Shown here in pieces: positions 1-9,171 of a DNA stretch of 64,000 nt (positions are counted from its first letter, which is position 1; each line of letters opens with the position of its first letter). The position numbers and the translations under genes are program-made. The stretch is from positions 124,001-188,000 of the forward strand of contig NZ_JACYXI010000011.1 in the NCBI RefSeq assembly GCF_014842915.1, given 5' to 3'. The stretch comes from Roseibium litorale (GTDB taxonomy: Bacteria; Pseudomonadota; Alphaproteobacteria; Rhizobiales; Stappiaceae). The notes under the pieces are model-generated. The model worked only from the letters and a program-made list of their open reading frames with translations, was not told where the DNA came from and made no database searches.

Positions 1-444
1 GAGCCAACCTCGGCAGTGGATCCGGAATCCCGGCGCCATTTCTGGGAGCAGCTTTTCGATCTGTGTGATGCGGGAACCAGCATTGTCGTCAGCACCCACT
101 TCATGGATGAAGCGGAACGGTGTCATCGCATCGCCATCATGGAAGCGGGGCAAAAGCGGGCGGATGGCAGCCCGCAGCAGCTTATGGATGCCATGGGAGC
201 AAGTGTGGTCGAGCTGGAAGGGCCGACCCTTCGCGAAATCCGCCGGCGCCTGCCGCACGTCGAGGGCATCGTGACAGCTGCCCAGCTGGGTGCCCGGCTG
301 CGGGTTCTCGTCAACAAGTCCATTGCCGATCCCGTGGCGTTCCTGACTAGCCGCAGTGAAACGGAAGGGGCGACATTGATCGAACAGGTCCGGCCCAATC
401 TGGAGGACGTTTTCGTCACCTCGACAGGGGAGGGACGGCAATGA
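1..444 (+). CDS. ABC transporter ATP-binding protein, C-terminal part
   Basis: The gene enters from the left edge, so only its last 147 residues are visible. The first residues, EPTSAVDPE, are the end of Walker B and the D-loop of an ABC ATPase, and the H-loop histidine lies in VVSTHFMDEAER around residue 33. The remaining ~110 residues form the C-terminal extension usual in ABC-2 exporter ATPases of the YhhG/YbhF/drug-exporter type. The stop overlaps the start of the permease gene (ATGA), so the two are translationally coupled and form one exporter. The substrate cannot be told. Reading could begin at GTG 16, but the in-frame D-loop upstream shows this is internal. Confidence 0.93.
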   Translation, partial: EPTSAVDPESRRHFWEQLFDLCDAGTSIVVSTHFMDEAERCHRIAIMEAGQKRADGSPQQLMDAMGASVVELEGPTLREIRRRLPHVEGIVTAAQLGARLRVLVNKSIADPVAFLTSRSETEGATLIEQVRPNLEDVFVTSTGEGRQ

Positions 445-1610
445 GATCTTCTGGATTGTCTCCCTTGCGTTCCCTCCGCCGGATCTTCGCGATCTTCTCC
501 AAGGAGCTGGCACAGCTGCGCCGGGACCGCATGACTTTCGGCATGGTCATCATGATCCCTCTCATTCAGCTGGTCCTCTTCGGCTATGCGATCAATACCA
601 ATGTGCGGGACATCCCTGTCGCCGTGGTCGATCAAAGCCAGACCGGTATCAGCCGGACCCTGGTCCAGATCGTGCAGGCGACCCAGGTGGTGACGGTGAC
701 CGAAAACCTGCCGACGCCGGAGGCGGCTGAAGAGGCTATCAAGGCTGCCCGTGTGAGGGCGGCTTTGATCATTCCCGCGGATGTTGCGGGCCGGCTGGCG
801 CGGTCACCGAGCATTGGCCTTGGCACTCCACCTTCGACCAGCGAGGAAACCAGCCGCCCCGTTGCCCAGTGGATTGTGGATGGATCCGACACGATGATCG
901 CCTCTGCGATCAAGAGCCTCCGGGCGATGCCGTTGACGGAGATCCTCAGAAAGGCGCCGAACCGGTCGACGCCAACGTTCGAGGTATCTCTTTTCTACAA
1001 CCCAGAGCAGCGGACGGCGGTGAACATCGTCCCTGGTCTCGTCGGCATGATCCTGACCATGACGATGATCATGTTCACCTCCGCCGCGATTGTGCGGGAG
1101 CGCGAACGCGGCAACATGGAAATGCTGATCAACACGCCTGTGAAGCCGATGGAGCTGATGATCGGCAAGATCATTCCCTACATCTTCATCGGGTTGATCC
1201 AGATGATGATCATCCTTGGGTTGGGGAACCTCTTGTTCAATGTGCCTGTCGGCGGCCGGATGCTGGATCTCTTCACCGGAACGCTGTTGTTCATCGGTGC
1301 CAGTCTGTCCCTTGGACTGGTCCTGTCGACAATGGCTCAAAGCCAGCTGCAGGCGACCCAGATGACCATCTTCGTCCTGCTGCCATCGATCCTGTTGTCA
1401 GGCTTTGCCTTTCCCTATGAGGGCATGCCGGTGATCGCGCAGTATATCGCCGAGGTTCTGCCGGCCACGCATTTCATGCGGATGATAAGGGGCTTCGTTC
1501 TGCGCGACGCAGGTCTCGCAGAGCTTCACCGCGACGTTCTCTGGCTGGCGGGCTTCGTCGTCATAGGCCTTACCGTGGCCGCGCTCAGGTTCAAAAAACG
1601 GCTGGATTGA
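441..1610 (+). CDS. ABC-2 type transporter permease (YhhJ/YbhR-like)
   Basis: This 389-residue inner-membrane subunit pairs with the ATPase whose stop codon overlaps its start. It has one N-terminal membrane segment (about residues 34-51), a large periplasmic domain (about 52-205, including the PVAVVDQSQTG stretch usual in this family), and five further hydrophobic segments from residue 208 on. The conserved RERERGNMEMLINTPVKP loop lies just after the second segment. This is the ABC2_membrane_3 topology of YhhJ, YbhR and YbhS, which move drugs or other hydrophobic compounds outward. A membrane-fusion protein would be expected upstream of the window. Confidence 0.92.
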   Translation: MRSSGLSPLRSLRRIFAIFSKELAQLRRDRMTFGMVIMIPLIQLVLFGYAINTNVRDIPVAVVDQSQTGISRTLVQIVQATQVVTVTENLPTPEAAEEAIKAARVRAALIIPADVAGRLARSPSIGLGTPPSTSEETSRPVAQWIVDGSDTMIASAIKSLRAMPLTEILRKAPNRSTPTFEVSLFYNPEQRTAVNIVPGLVGMILTMTMIMFTSAAIVRERERGNMEMLINTPVKPMELMIGKIIPYIFIGLIQMMIILGLGNLLFNVPVGGRMLDLFTGTLLFIGASLSLGLVLSTMAQSQLQATQMTIFVLLPSILLSGFAFPYEGMPVIAQYIAEVLPATHFMRMIRGFVLRDAGLAELHRDVLWLAGFVVIGLTVAALRFKKRLD

Positions 1611-1743
1611 CAGATTTTTCTGCCAAATTTCATCAACCAAAGGTGGGCTCTATGGGACCTTTCGTTGATGGAGTTTAAATATTTTTCAATCTATTGTTGT
1701 TATTATTGTAATTAATACCTAGGTCACTATGAGTGTGTAAGTA

Positions 1744-3711
1744 ATGTCTTATTTTACCCAGGAATCATGGCGTGAGATGTTCGATGCTTTTAGTCGGTCT
1801 CAGTCAATAATACAGTTCAAACTTGATGGAACAATTCTTGAGGCGAATGAGAATTTCCTGAATAAGCTTGGTTATACCTCGAGTGAAATCGAGGGTAAAA
1901 ATCATAGAATGTTTGTTTCTCCCGCCGAAGCGATTAGCCCTGAATACAAGAAGATGTGGGCTGATCTTGCTGCGGGCAAGTTCGTTTCCGGACAATTCAT
2001 GCGTATTGCCAAGAACGGGGAGGAAGTCTGGATTCAGGCCTCTTACAACCCGGTCATGAGCCGCTCTGGCAAAGTGCGGAAGATCGTCAAGATTGCGACG
2101 AACATCACCGAGGAAAAGAGGCGCACTGCCGAAGCACAGGGGCAGCTGGATGCCATCAACCGCGCTCAAGCGGTGATTCATTTTGACCTTCAAGGCAATA
2201 TTCTGGATGCAAATCAGAACTTCCTTGATGCAATGGGCTATTCGCTGAACGAAATCCAGGGACACAATCATAGCATGTTTGTGTCTCCAAAGTACCGCGA
2301 CAGCCAGGACTACAAGGTCTTCTGGCAAAAGCTGCGGGACGGTGAGTTTCAGTCGGGAGAGTTTGCGCGTATCGGAAAGAACGGGCGCATTGTCTGGATT
2401 GTGGCGAGTTACAACCCAATCTTTGATGCCTCAGGCAGACCTATCAAGATCATCAAGTTCGCGACGGACATAACCGAAGACAAGATGCGGGCGGCCGAAT
2501 ACGAAGGCCAGATCCAGGCGATCAGCCGGAGCCAGGCAGTCATCTCGTTTACAAAAGACGGTATCATTCTGGAGGCAAACGAAAACTTCCTGGACGCGAC
2601 AGGATACAAGTCAGAGGAAGTGGTTGGTCAGCACCACAGGATGTTCGTCGACAAGCAATATGCCAAGAGCCCTGAATACGCGGCCTTCTGGGAAAACCTG
2701 AGACAGGGCAAACATACCTCCGCCATCTATCAGCGTTTCAAGAAAAATGGCGACGCGGTTTGGCTGCAGGCGACCTACAACCCGATCCTGGGGGCATCTG
2801 GAGAACTGCTCAAGATCACCAAATATGCCACGGACATAACCCAGAACATGGAGGCCCGGCAGATCGCCATTCAGGCCGCCGAAGAGACACTGAGCACCGT
2901 TGAACAATCGGCGGGGGCCGCGCAGGATGTCAGCGGCTCTGCGCAAAACATTTCCTCGGGCATGGAAAGCGCGCGGGTCGCCGTTGACGATATGCGGACC
3001 CGGTCTGAAACCGCAGAGCAATCGACCGAGCGGCTGCTCGTGGCGGCTGGGGCGATGGACGATGTGGTCCAGCTTATTTCGAAGGTTGCAGATCAGATCA
3101 ATCTTCTCTCGCTCAATGCCACAATCGAAGCCGCCAGAGCGGGGGAGGCCGGTAGAGGTTTTGCGGTGGTCGCCAATGAAGTCAAGGCGCTCGCCAACCA
3201 GACATCCCAGGCCACCACGCGCATCTTCTCGGAAATTGCAGAGATGCAGTCGGTCGCCGGCCTGGTCGATGACGCTCTTAAGTCTATACGGACGTCGATT
3301 TCGGAAGTTCACGAGCTGGTGAGAAGCACCACGGATGCAGCCGAAACACAGTGCCGGGCAACAGACGAGATCAGCACTCAGCTGGAAAGGGCTGCCGGCA
3401 GTGTGGCGTCTGTGTGCGATAGTCTCGACAACTGGGTGATCGGCATGGAGGACCGGCGCAAGCATCCGCGCAAGCGGGTTCACGAGGAGGTCGAAGTCCA
3501 TCTGCCCGGCGGCAAGGTGGCAACTTGCTTCCTGCGGGATATCTCAGAGACCGGCGCCCGTTTGGTGGTGCCTGAGGGTGTGCAACTGCCCGACCAGTTC
3601 AAGGTCGATATGGGCACGGCTCATGGCATGAAGAGCTGCAGGGTTGTCCGGCGCTCCAAGGACAACATCGGCGTCGAGTTCATTAGCCAGGCGATGGCTA
3701 TGTCCGCCTGA
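1744..3711 (+). CDS. Soluble methyl-accepting chemotaxis protein, PAS x3 - MCP - PilZ
   Basis: A 655-residue chemoreceptor without membrane segments. Three similar PAS domains, each with the pattern ILEANENFL...GY followed by HxMFV and a W(I/L)xAxYNP strand, occupy about residues 20-125, 140-247 and 262-369. A short MCP signalling domain (about 395-560) carries the hairpin tip [21 protein letters not shown]. The C-terminus is a PilZ domain, with an RxxxR motif at R572-R576 and DISETG at 599-604, the two c-di-GMP-contacting signatures of that family. It probably senses redox state, a flavin/heme ligand or a small cytoplasmic ligand and passes the signal to CheA, modulated by c-di-GMP. The upstream 130 bp are markedly AT-rich. 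The Shine-Dalgarno is weak. Confidence 0.93.
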   Translation: MSYFTQESWREMFDAFSRSQSIIQFKLDGTILEANENFLNKLGYTSSEIEGKNHRMFVSPAEAISPEYKKMWADLAAGKFVSGQFMRIAKNGEEVWIQASYNPVMSRSGKVRKIVKIATNITEEKRRTAEAQGQLDAINRAQAVIHFDLQGNILDANQNFLDAMGYSLNEIQGHNHSMFVSPKYRDSQDYKVFWQKLRDGEFQSGEFARIGKNGRIVWIVASYNPIFDASGRPIKIIKFATDITEDKMRAAEYEGQIQAISRSQAVISFTKDGIILEANENFLDATGYKSEEVVGQHHRMFVDKQYAKSPEYAAFWENLRQGKHTSAIYQRFKKNGDAVWLQATYNPILGASGELLKITKYATDITQNMEARQIAIQAAEETLSTVEQSAGAAQDVSGSAQNISSGMESARVAVDDMRTRSETAEQSTERLLVAAGAMDDVVQLISKVADQINLLSLNATIEAARAGEAGRGFAVVANEVKALANQTSQATTRIFSEIAEMQSVAGLVDDALKSIRTSISEVHELVRSTTDAAETQCRATDEISTQLERAAGSVASVCDSLDNWVIGMEDRRKHPRKRVHEEVEVHLPGGKVATCFLRDISETGARLVVPEGVQLPDQFKVDMGTAHGMKSCRVVRRSKDNIGVEFISQAMAMSA

Positions 3712-3755
3712 TCCTAGCCGCTGGATGGGGACGTTTCCTCATCCGCACCTGCCCG

Positions 3756-4514
3756 CTATCGCCGGTCCTTTGCGCCAAAGGCCAGCGCCACGGCTTGTTC
3801 CCGTGTCGCTGCGCCAAGCTTCTTGCGGGCATTGGCAAGATGAAGATCCACGGTGACCGGCTTGATGCCCAGTTCTGCGGCAATTGCCTTGATGCGCAGA
3901 CCATCCGCAATGAGGCTGAGACATTGATGCTCCCGGCGCGACAATACCCGTTGCATCCTGGCCTGCTGTGAGAGGCCGCTTCCCAGCGCGTCCTGCGGAA
4001 AGTCCAGCCGCTCCTGCACCGCCATCAGCGCCAGCCGCAGCAAGGGTTCCCGGTCGCGGCGCAGGCTTTCCACATCCTTCCGCCCGAGAGATGATCCGAG
4101 GTTCCAGCCGATGGTGACGGGTCCAAGATGCATAGGCGAGGGGACCGAGAACCCGGCCCGGAAGCCATCTTCCCCAGCGGCCCGGATCAGCGACTGGCCG
4201 CGCTCCGTCAGGTAGCTGTAGTCTTTCAGATAATCCTCACCCGTTGGCACTGTCTCGGGGGCCGTCAGGCAATGCTCGAGAAACGGGTCATCCCGCTCGA
4301 AGGCATTTTCCGAATAATACGCCTGGAACCCCTCACTCATGGTGGTGCGCACGCGGACGCCCTGCGGGCAGCAGCGGATGCGGATTACCTTGTCGAAGCC
4401 GTTACCGGCCAGAAAACCCGTGACCGCCAGCCAAAGGCTGTCAGGGCAGGTCTCCCGGGCAATGCGTTCAATAAATCCATCCAGCTGCATGGTCTGGTTC
4501 AGCAATGGGGGCAC
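3756..4514 (-). CDS. LuxR-type transcriptional regulator (autoinducer-binding solo)
   Basis: A 252-residue protein with an N-terminal autoinducer-binding domain (about 15-165) and a C-terminal LuxR helix-turn-helix (about 188-248, LSRREHQCLSLIADG ... LGIKPVTVDLHLANARKKLG). Aligning by eye with TraR, the pocket residues Tyr61, Asp70 and Pro71 are kept (Y67, D76, P77), but Trp57 is Phe63 and Trp85 falls on Thr91. No luxI-type synthase is present in the window, so it looks like a LuxR solo, perhaps with a changed ligand. It is divergent from the vWA gene, with 146 bp between, and may control it; this is inferred from position only. Confidence 0.88.
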   Translation of the reverse strand: MPPLLNQTMQLDGFIERIARETCPDSLWLAVTGFLAGNGFDKVIRIRCCPQGVRVRTTMSEGFQAYYSENAFERDDPFLEHCLTAPETVPTGEDYLKDYSYLTERGQSLIRAAGEDGFRAGFSVPSPMHLGPVTIGWNLGSSLGRKDVESLRRDREPLLRLALMAVQERLDFPQDALGSGLSQQARMQRVLSRREHQCLSLIADGLRIKAIAAELGIKPVTVDLHLANARKKLGAATREQAVALAFGAKDRR

Positions 4515-4660
4515 CTCCAGCTGACTACTCGGCAGAGTGACCTATGGAAATCAATAGATTGAATGATAGGCCGAACTCACGGAGAGTTCAGCCGTATTTT
4601 TAAGTCCGTATTTCAAGCGTTGCTTTTCACATCCTCACAAACCTGTTTCTGGAGCGACAT

Positions 4661-7210
4661 ATGCTGCTTAAAATGCCGCTGCGCGCGGCTTTACTGACCC
4701 TTTGCCTTCTTCCCTGCATGGAAAGCAAAGCCCTGGCCGAAGACCGCTCGACGGTTCTTGTTTTCGACGCTTCCGGTTCTATGTGGGCGCAGCTGCCCGA
4801 AGGGCGGAGCCGGATTGAGGTCGCCCGCGACGTGCTGGGCGACTATCTTAGAAGCCGGGATGCGAGCCGGCCTCTCGGCGTGGTCGCTTATGGCCACAAT
4901 CGCAAGAGTGACTGTTCAGATATCGAAGTGATCGCACCCGTCGGGCATCAGGACGGCAGAAGCCTTTCGGCACGCCTGTCCACCTTGAACCCAAAGGGAA
5001 AGACGCCACTTGCTGATTCCCTCAAGCTGGCGGCCAGCCTCATTCCCAAAACCGCCGAGGAAGCAGATATCGTTCTGGTCACGGACGGGCTGGAGACCTG
5101 CGGGCTTGATCCCTGTGCAGTTGCTGCAAGTCTGGCCCGTGAGGGCATTCCAATCCGGGCGCACGTGGTCGGGTTCGGCCTGACTGAAGGCGAGATCCGG
5201 CAGATCTCCTGTATTGCCGGGAACACTGGCGGTCTTGTCCTGACCCCTCAGTCCGGCAAAGAGCTTGCGGAAGCGCTTGTGCGTACAACCGAACCGGTGA
5301 CCCGCAAAGCCGAGGCACCGGGCAAGGCAGCCATCAATCTGACGATCGCTGCCGATGGTGCAGGCCGTCCTCAGCAGGTCTCCTTCCGGGGTGTTCACAA
5401 GGAAACAGGCCGCTCCGTCGAGCTTGGTGTGCTTGATTTCTCAAAGGCGCAAGCCCTGCCAGTGGAACTCGACGAGGGGACCTGGCTCTTGACCGCCGAC
5501 GCTGGCGCGCAAGGAAATGGCGAGGAGGACGTGCTCATCACCGCCGGTGACAACCGGACCGTCTATATTCCCTTCCAAGGCCTGATGCCGAGTGTCGTGA
5601 TGACCCCGCGCGGACCCTATCTTGCCGGGGCACAGGCGGCATTCCCCTATGAAATCACGAGCGAAGGCCTCGCCGTCGGCGGGGCTGACTTTGTGCTGTC
5701 GCTCCTGCCAGCCGGAACAGGCGACCTTAATCAGGCGATTACCTGGTCCATGCAAGACGGCAGCAAAGGCGCGCGGGTTGGGCAGTTAAATCTGCCGCAG
5801 GAGCCCGGAACCTATGGGGTGGCCTTCCATCGCTATGGCGAAGCGGACCTTGCCAAGGCTCTGCAGAGCTTTGAATTCGCAGTCTCCACCGAGCCGCGCA
5901 TTGAACTGGCCGCACCCGATGTTGTGGAGCCCGGCGCCCCTATCTCCGTTTTGATCGGAGGAGGGCCGGGCGTCAGCGACCGGGTCGAGGTCTGGAAAGA
6001 CGGCGCGCTCTACAGCTGGGACCAGAGCCGCTATGTGCGGGACCTCTTCGACAATGCATATGGACCTGCCAATCCCGTAACTGCTCCTGCAGAAGCGGGC
6101 GACTACGAGCTGGTCTATCTGGTCGATGGCCGGGATGGTGCGGCGGCAATCGCGGCCCGGATGCCTTTGACCGTGAAACAGGGGGCTGGCTCCTATCAGG
6201 AAGGGGCGGCGCCTGCCTCAAATGCGACCCGGACGGCAACCGCTCTACCAATTCCACAGGCTGGAGATACTGATCCCACCCACGGCCCGGACCAGGCGCT
6301 CTCGAACGACCAGATCGGATATTCTTGCGACGGGCCATATCCATGTCCGTTCACGGATCCTGTAACGGGGCTCGCCTTCGCCTTGCCGGTGGGCTGGTAC
6401 ACAGACAAGCCATCTCTGGGCAGGACGCTTGCCGGATCTGCAAATGGCACGCCGGTCATCACCTTCTACAGTCCCCAGGAAGTGCCGGACACCTATGTGC
6501 TCAATCCTTCCCAGTGGCTGGACAGCAACGGCCCCTGTCAGGACGTCAAGGCGGGCCGCTTCTGCCGCTTCGATACCGGAACCCTTGCGCCCGAACAGGA
6601 GATTGCGATGATCTCGAAATCCCTGACGCATATTCCGGGCTTGATGAAGGGAACGTCCGGGGCCGGTGCTGCTGTGAGCAGCGAAGGGGCCGCAACGGCT
6701 CCGGACCTGCCCGCAGCCCTGCGGGGGCAGGCGGATGTGCTTGCGGCAAGTGATCCGGCTGCCGCAGACGCCATGAAGGCAATCAGCGACATCATGCAGA
6801 AAGCTGCGGAAAGCGGAGGGGAGGTGTCTCCTGCGGATCTCATCCATGCGCTCACACAAGGCAAGGGCCTGCCCGGCCTTGGAACCTCGCTTGCCGCGAC
6901 CGGCGCCAAGCTTTTGCCGCCGATGACGCCCTGCGAAACGGAAGCGCCTTGCCCCTTTGAGGTGCAGATGCCAAAGCTGTCCGGCGTCGTGCCCTCCGGC
7001 TGGCGGATTTCGCAGCCGGCAATGACCGGTGATGGCAAGGTCAGGGCCTGGTTTACCGCGGCCGACCCAGCCGGAAACATGAAGAAGCTGGGGCTCAACG
7101 AAGAGGGCGGGGAAGGCTGCGTGAACACGGCCGCAGGTCCTTTGTGCGAGCATTCCCCTTATATCTCGACGGAGGAGGTGTCCCTGATCGCCGGAAGCCT
7201 GACGCGGTAG
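4661..7210 (+). CDS. Exported von Willebrand factor A domain protein with duplicated C-terminal module
   Basis: An 849-residue secreted or periplasmic protein. It begins with a signal peptide ending near ALA-ED (residue ~26). The vWA domain (about 30-210) has the MIDAS motif DASGSMW and a second metal-loop region VTDGLETCGLDPC, so it should bind a divalent cation and a protein partner. The middle (about 230-545) looks like beta-rich repeats without a recognisable family. Two similar Cys-containing modules follow, about 556-657 and 758-849; each starts C-x(4-5)-PCPF, has P-x-GW, then a Cys pair, and ends with an (E)xxxISxSLT-like strand. An Ala-rich linker separates them. The function of the modules is unknown to me. 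The LuxR gene is divergent upstream. Confidence 0.87.
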   Translation: MLLKMPLRAALLTLCLLPCMESKALAEDRSTVLVFDASGSMWAQLPEGRSRIEVARDVLGDYLRSRDASRPLGVVAYGHNRKSDCSDIEVIAPVGHQDGRSLSARLSTLNPKGKTPLADSLKLAASLIPKTAEEADIVLVTDGLETCGLDPCAVAASLAREGIPIRAHVVGFGLTEGEIRQISCIAGNTGGLVLTPQSGKELAEALVRTTEPVTRKAEAPGKAAINLTIAADGAGRPQQVSFRGVHKETGRSVELGVLDFSKAQALPVELDEGTWLLTADAGAQGNGEEDVLITAGDNRTVYIPFQGLMPSVVMTPRGPYLAGAQAAFPYEITSEGLAVGGADFVLSLLPAGTGDLNQAITWSMQDGSKGARVGQLNLPQEPGTYGVAFHRYGEADLAKALQSFEFAVSTEPRIELAAPDVVEPGAPISVLIGGGPGVSDRVEVWKDGALYSWDQSRYVRDLFDNAYGPANPVTAPAEAGDYELVYLVDGRDGAAAIAARMPLTVKQGAGSYQEGAAPASNATRTATALPIPQAGDTDPTHGPDQALSNDQIGYSCDGPYPCPFTDPVTGLAFALPVGWYTDKPSLGRTLAGSANGTPVITFYSPQEVPDTYVLNPSQWLDSNGPCQDVKAGRFCRFDTGTLAPEQEIAMISKSLTHIPGLMKGTSGAGAAVSSEGAATAPDLPAALRGQADVLAASDPAAADAMKAISDIMQKAAESGGEVSPADLIHALTQGKGLPGLGTSLAATGAKLLPPMTPCETEAPCPFEVQMPKLSGVVPSGWRISQPAMTGDGKVRAWFTAADPAGNMKKLGLNEEGGEGCVNTAAGPLCEHSPYISTEEVSLIAGSLTR

Positions 7211-7230
7211 GCTGGTTTTACCTCAAGCTT

Positions 7231-7593
7231 TTACGCGCTTTGCTGGAGCTGGCCGTTCTCGCGGTGCTCCATTGCCCAGACGAACATCTGGCCGAGAATA
7301 CCGGCCAGTTCCCGGCCTTTGGAGGTGAGCGCATAGCGTACGCGCTTGCGCTCGTCTCCCAGTTCCGTCCGCAGCACCAGTCCGCTGTCCTCCAGGCTGC
7401 GCAGTTCCTCTGTCAGCACCTTGCGGCTGATCTGGGGCAGGGCGCGGATCAGTTCGAGAAAGTGATGATCGGCAAGGGCGAGGCAATGCAGGATCTTCGG
7501 CGTGTGTTTGCCGCCGATCAGCTTGAGCGTATCGGCAACGGGACACTCTCCCGTTTCCGGCAGGTACCAAAGGCCTGGAGCGGGCTGAACCAT
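7231..7593 (-). CDS. HxlR family winged-helix transcriptional regulator
   Basis: A 120-residue regulator of the HxlR type, matching the family's usual 100-150 residues. It shows CPVADTLKLIGGKHTPKIL (about 17-35), the family's CPV...GGKW signature with His in place of Trp, then the recognition helix around ISRKVLTEELRSLEDSGLV and the wing ERKRVRYALTSKGREL. The N-terminal Cys is the position used for redox or electrophile sensing in several members. It is divergent from the metallo-hydrolase gene at 7700, with about 106 bp between, a common arrangement in which such a regulator represses its neighbour. It ends 20 bp from the convergent vWA gene. Confidence 0.9.
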   Translation of the reverse strand: MVQPAPGLWYLPETGECPVADTLKLIGGKHTPKILHCLALADHHFLELIRALPQISRKVLTEELRSLEDSGLVLRTELGDERKRVRYALTSKGRELAGILGQMFVWAMEHRENGQLQQSA

Positions 7594-7699
7594 GGTGGTC
7601 CTCCGGTCAGGTTACAAAAAGGTGCCTAATTGAGCACATGCGGCATCTCTCTTATGGCTGAGCCAGACTTGGCTTCCTCAAGAGAAGGTGCATGCTAAC

Positions 7700-8431
7700 A
7701 TGACCCGCCCGGTGATACAGACCATTCCCGCTCTGCCTTTCGGCATGTTGAACGCTTTCCTGCTGCGGGCTGGCAATGGGGCAATTCTGATCGACACCGG
7801 ATTGCCCAATGCGCTGGGCAAGATCAAGACAGCTCTGGCAGGTCTTGGGTTGGGTTTTCCGGACCTGCGCCTCATCATCGTAACCCATGGCCATATCGAT
7901 CATGCGGGCTCGGCAAAGGCCATGTCGGAGGCCTCAGGTGCTCCCGTTCTGCTGCATGAGGGCGATCTTCCCTACTACCAGGGCGCTGCACCGGTTCTCA
8001 GACCAAGCGGGCTCTTCGGGCGCTTGTTCGAGATGACAGGCGCAATCGAAAGGCCGTTTGATCCCTTCGAACCGGATATTCTTCTCTCTGGCACCGGCTC
8101 GTTCGGCCTGGCACAGTTCGGGGCCGCAGGTCAGGTCTTGCCAACGCCGGGGCATACTCCCGGATCTGTGTCGGTGCTGCTGGAGAATGGTGATGTCTTC
8201 GCCGGAGACCTGGCTGCCTCCGGCATTCTTCTGGGCGGCATTGCCTTCAAAGGCAGACCCAAGCGGCCGCCGTTCGAGGAAGACCCCAAAGCCGCAGCCG
8301 CATCGCTGACAGACCTTCTGGACCGCGGCGGGAAGAGGTTCTTCCTGGGGCATGGCGGACCGCTCGGGCGGGACGCAATCCGGAGGCACGTCGCGCATCT
8401 TGAGCGGCTCAGCCGCCCTGCCAGACCTTGA
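7700..8431 (+). CDS. MBL-fold metallo-hydrolase
   Basis: A 243-residue metallo-beta-lactamase-fold hydrolase. The metal motif is intact as THGHIDHAG (about 60-68); a later PTPGHTPGS supplies the third histidine, FAGD an aspartate and LGHG the last histidine. The ATG at 7700 is preferred over the GTG at 7688 because AGAGAAGG lies just before it at a workable distance and the product then starts directly at the first beta strand. The family includes glyoxalase II-like, lactonase and other esterase activities; the substrate is unknown. The divergent HxlR gene is the likely regulator. Confidence 0.9.
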   Translation: MTRPVIQTIPALPFGMLNAFLLRAGNGAILIDTGLPNALGKIKTALAGLGLGFPDLRLIIVTHGHIDHAGSAKAMSEASGAPVLLHEGDLPYYQGAAPVLRPSGLFGRLFEMTGAIERPFDPFEPDILLSGTGSFGLAQFGAAGQVLPTPGHTPGSVSVLLENGDVFAGDLAASGILLGGIAFKGRPKRPPFEEDPKAAAASLTDLLDRGGKRFFLGHGGPLGRDAIRRHVAHLERLSRPARP

Positions 8432-9011
8432 TGGCTTCCACCGGATAGACCAGCATGATGACGTTGAGGGTCAGGTTGTCGCGGATCACGTAGAGCGCCA
8501 GAAGCTCGAAGAAGATGGCGGTGACGACCGTGACCCAGACCGGCATCTTCGCCGCAAACCAGAAGCCCGCCAGCATCCACAGAATGTCGAAAACCGAGTT
8601 CAGAACGCTGTCGCCGGTGTAACCTGCCGCAATCGTCGCCTCGCGGTAGCGGTCGATGATCCAGGGGCTGTTTTCCACCAGCTCCCAGACGGCCTCGATG
8701 AAGATGGCGCCAAGCGCCCATTCACCGGTGCTGCGGCGACGCAGCAGAAAGCGGAACAGGGCGAAGAACAGAAAACCGTGAATGATGTGGGAGAGGGTGT
8801 ACCAGTCGGCGATGTGCTGGGAACTGCCAGAAATATCATCGGCGGGCGTCCACAGTTTCACATAGCCGCATTCACAGATCGGGATTCGCCCCATGGCAAG
8901 AAGGATCACCGCTGTGGCCAGGATCATGGCAATGCCGGTGATCCAGATTTTAGTTTTCGTCAAACGTCCGGTTCCTTCGGGTTGATACATGCGCGTAAGT
9001 GGCCAGACCAA
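8409..9011 (-). CDS. UPF0314 (DUF2585) family membrane protein
   Basis: A 200-residue integral membrane protein that I recognise as the UPF0314/DUF2585 family of Rhizobiales. The signature segments are present: RIPICECG, SQHIADWYTLSHIIHGF, WELVENSPWIIDRYR and IRDNLTLNVIML. There are four to five membrane segments, the first around residues 22-40. Its function has not been established. It overlaps the tail of the convergent metallo-hydrolase gene by about 20 bp. The start could also be a Met slightly downstream (residue 8), which would remove a short hydrophilic leader. Confidence 0.88.
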   Translation of the reverse strand: MVWPLTRMYQPEGTGRLTKTKIWITGIAMILATAVILLAMGRIPICECGYVKLWTPADDISGSSQHIADWYTLSHIIHGFLFFALFRFLLRRRSTGEWALGAIFIEAVWELVENSPWIIDRYREATIAAGYTGDSVLNSVFDILWMLAGFWFAAKMPVWVTVVTAIFFELLALYVIRDNLTLNVIMLVYPVEAIKVWQGG

Positions 9012-9171
9012 AAATGGTCACACATTCTTCTCTGGCAATTTTGCCTCTGTCCTTCTATGACCTTGCGCCAACGAAACATCAATTGGCACCGCTGTTGAGA
9101 GTGTGATGCGCGCCGGGCTTTGCCCGTTTGAGCGCCGCTTCGAATGGGTGCCGCGAATGCAAGGACAGGCC

